From the NCBI GenBank assembly GCA_054601695.1, contig BAAHQB010000078.1, forward strand, positions 186,001-250,000: a stretch of DNA of 64,000 nucleotides, given 5' to 3'. The notes under the pieces are model-generated. The model was not told the DNA's origin. It searched no databases and was given only the letters and a program-made list of their open reading frames with translations. Source of the stretch: Amorphochlora amoebiformis (lineage: Eukaryota > Cercozoa > Chlorarachniophyceae). This document shows, one piece after another, positions 1 to 64,000 of the stretch (positions within the stretch are counted from its first letter, which is position 1; every line of letters begins with the position of its first letter). The translations under genes and the position numbers were made by a program.

Positions 1-3399
<3,399 letters not shown>

Positions 3400-3888
3400 A
3401 CGTATTTTCTAGCGTTCAGCCAGTTGTCTTGCTCGTATATAAACGGGGCTTGGCTATCTTGTAGGACGGCAGATCAAGCTATTGGAGGTCCAGACCGCCC
3501 ATCTCTGTGTCACACTGAGGGACCAAATGGATTAATTTCTCGGCTGTTAATGAATAATAAAGCGGCTTTTGGGTTCCGTTTTTGGGTTCCGATTGTCCGC
3601 CCACCTGGCCCCACCATGAGCGCCTTTCGAAGGGCTACGAATCTCGTTAAGGAGGTGTAGTCGCTGATATTTTCCCTAGATGTTCGGATTTAGATATGTT
3701 TCAATCCATTTTTTTTTCTTTTAACTCTATTTTCTCATTTTCTTACGCATTTCACTCGATTCCACACTTTTCTGATTCATGAAAGCATCTACGGTTCTTC
3801 TGAGTATTTCCTACCAATGGCAAAGACATTTTAACCTCAATTTCATCCTTCTACCTTGTCTCTGTTCGACTGACTTCTTGATGCTGTC
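3400..3888. promoter_or_regulatory. Divergent intergenic promoter region between genes A and B
   Basis: This 489-bp non-repetitive spacer separates the ATG of gene A (minus) from the ATG of gene B (plus), so both promoters should lie here. TATATAAA occurs at 3436-3443 and a T-rich tract at 3706-3760. I see no conserved operator. It is one of the few long stretches of the window free of (TA)n. Its role is inferred from gene geometry only. Confidence 0.5.
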
Positions 3889-16758
<12,870 letters not shown>

Positions 16759-17660
16759 CGATCATACGGTGCAGGAGTAACTAGAACTAGTAGATTTTGT
16801 ATAAATCTTGTATATGATATCTCATACTAGTTTTATACGCAAATTAGGAAAAAGAAAAAAATAAACCTTCGTTAAACTTACCTTACTTTACTCAAGTGTA
16901 GTCTAGATAGTAATTATTTCAAACAATGGTATCTAGTATATGCAGACTCTAGGGACTCTATAGAACTAGAATCAAAATAGTCGCAAAACTTCATAATTAC
17001 CTAGATTACACCGAGTCGGATTATTTACCCTAGTACCATGCCGAAAGTCAAAAGTTAAGCATGGTATGTCATGATCATGATGCAATCCCAACTTACAAAA
17101 ACCTAGAAAACTCCAAATACATATCGAAACTAGTCTCCAATATTGCGTACATATCTAGATATATCATGTATACTATAAGCTAGACAAATAAGCTAATATT
17201 CATCCCAAGCTGATTTGAGTATCCTTTCTTTGCCGAGAACTACGTCCTCCATTATTTCTGATTACGGTTAAAGTTTAGGTTAGAAGGGTAGGTTAAAACT
17301 AGGGTTAGGTTTGCCATGGTTAGTGTGCAGTTAGGCTTGGGGTAGACCTAAATTAGGGTTAGGGTAGATTGAGGCTAGCGTTAGGGTAGATTAGGTTAGT
17401 GTTAGGGTAGATTGAGGCTAGGGTTAGGTTAGGGTTAGGATTGGGGTGAGTTGTTAGAGCTAGGTTCAGCTGTTAAGGTTAGGATTACTTAGGGTTAGGG
17501 ATAATGTTAGGGTTAGGTTTAGGGTTAGCTATGGTTTGGATTAGGGTTAGGATAGTTGTGGTGATGACTAGTTAGGGTTAGTTTTTGAAAGGTTTGGATT
17601 CATCAAGGTTAAGATTAGAGTTAGGGTTACAGTGATACACGGTTAGGGTTAGGGGTTCAG
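16759..17660. other. Convergent intergenic region, genes B and C
   Basis: About 900 bp lie between the two tail-to-tail genes. From 16759 to 17260 the sequence is unique with no exon I can support. From about 17265 to 17660 it is a degenerate TTAGGG-type tract with many variant units such as GGTTAGGTTTGCC and GGTAGATTGAGGC. Polyadenylation sites of both genes should lie here; I could not place them. Confidence 0.5.
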
Positions 17661-28022
<10,362 letters not shown>

Positions 28023-28246
28023 TTTCTTCAACGGACACGTGTTCTCTAGGTTACGCATATCTTCCGGTTAATATGTGGTTATCAATACGTGATACCGTAC
28101 AACTGTGACATAGCGATACATTGGACCGTGTAACGAGAGTTACATGACATCACGCGAAATCTTGTTGTTACTGGGCGAAACGTCACGGTTTTAATTCGCC
28201 GATGTTTTCTTTTCATGTAGTTTCTCGGCAAGCGTCAGAATTTGAA
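28023..28246. promoter_or_regulatory. Divergent promoter region between gene C and the plus-strand unit
   Basis: This 224-bp unique-sequence spacer lies between the minus-strand ATG of gene C (28020-28022) and the plus-strand ATG at 28247-28249. It is free of (TA)n, CCCTAA and (AG)n, in contrast with almost every intron. The block 28070-28200 is GC-balanced and could hold bidirectional promoter elements. No motif is identified with confidence. Confidence 0.45.
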
Positions 28247-30390
<2,144 letters not shown>

Positions 30391-30661
30391 ATGCTATGTA
30401 TATTTTGTAATTACATATACATACAACATATATACATATATATATATATATACATATATTATATATACATACATTACATATATATATATATGTTATATAT
30501 GTGTATATATGTATATATTATACAGATTACTTCCTTTTACATATTCAATTTGTGCAATGTTCTATACACATATATAATTGTCAATGCCATATGTTACACT
30601 CCACCCTTAGCTTAATACTAAGGCTTAACTTAGATCAGAATAGATGTATATATATGTATAT

Positions 30662-30692
<31 letters not shown>

Positions 30693-30713
30693 CATATATA
30701 TACACATATATAC

Positions 30714-30719
<6 letters not shown>

Positions 30720-30744
<25 letters not shown>

Positions 30745-30745
30745 C

Positions 30746-30776
<31 letters not shown>

Positions 30777-30780
30777 TCAA
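30720..30780. repeat. (AAT)n microsatellite
   Basis: TAATAATAATAA with one AAC interruption; similar (ATT/AAT)n occurs at 35350-35390 and 52695-52755. Confidence 0.95.
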
Positions 30781-30839
30781 TAATTATAATATGTATATTT
30801 ATTTGTATATGTTGTATACAGAAAATATGATGCATATAT

Positions 30840-30876
<37 letters not shown>

Positions 30877-30936
30877 TATATATTATATACATTATTATAT
30901 CTGTACATATATATATACATATATATATGTGTGTGT

Positions 30937-31026
<90 letters not shown>

Positions 31027-31042
31027 ATATGATAACACTTAG

Positions 31043-63729
<32,687 letters not shown>

Positions 63730-63769
63730 TGTGCTATTGTATACAATATACATACATACATATACACAC

Positions 63770-63802
<33 letters not shown>

Positions 63803-63918
63803 TTATATACAAGCCTTGATATAATATGAAATCCGAAGTGTGTTTTACCTTCTGTGTTAGTGTGTGCATGAATTTGTGTATCCGCATGTATATAATGTAT
63901 GTGTGTGTATATACCATG

Positions 63919-63962
<44 letters not shown>

Positions 63963-64000
63963 ATATAATATAATATAATATATGATATATATATATATAT
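63730..64000. other. Sequence downstream of gene D
   Basis: It consists of (TA)n at 63770-63810 and 63920-64000, with about 90 bp of unique sequence (63810-63900). I see no gene. Confidence 0.6.

Overview
The window is eukaryotic nuclear DNA from an organism I cannot name. The evidence is spliceosomal introns in every gene, with GT-AG boundaries and a minority of GC-AG and GTC-type donors. There are interstitial CCCTAA/TTAGGG telomere-type tracts, long pyrimidine tracts, and (TA)n microsatellites in almost every intron. Exons are short (about 25-170 nt), so simple six-frame reading sees mostly meaningless Tyr/Ile repeats. I rebuilt the genes by joining short non-repetitive islands bounded by AG and GT and requiring reading phase to carry across each junction. 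A protist or alga is plausible; nothing here fixes the lineage.

Layout. Gene A (minus, 1-3399, runs off the left edge) encodes a Pro-rich protein followed by an Arg/Ser/Asp/Glu-rich tail. A 489-bp divergent promoter region separates it from gene B (plus, 3889 to about 16758, about 23 exons), a coiled-coil protein with a PUB domain, so a candidate p97/VCP-binding adaptor. Gene B converges on gene C (minus, 28022 down to about 17660, at least 17 exons), an unrecognised protein with a Cys-rich motif and a possible permuted papain/NlpC-like core. A 224-bp divergent promoter region separates gene C from the right half. The right half is almost entirely one plus-strand transcription unit, gene D. 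Its M16 part runs from about 31043 to a stop at 63729 in about 60 exons. A membrane-protein-like exon group at 28247-30390 may be its 5' end or a separate gene.

Gene D reads as a roughly 1,300-residue M16 (pitrilysin/insulinase) metallopeptidase homologue of the stromal-processing-peptidase/PqqL type, with two successive M16 halves. The landmark motifs appear in the right order and frame, but the HxxEH zinc site is replaced (GLAGLAQ), so it may be a pseudo-peptidase.

The most unusual feature is genomic. More than 20 exons are accompanied by one or more decayed tandem copies of their own splice-site-bearing end, embedded in (TA)n. At 52948-53840 about nine copies form an array. In addition, telomere-like CCCTAAC tracts lie on the sense strand of introns, often directly upstream of 3' splice sites. 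There they could supply CTAAC branch points and pyrimidines.
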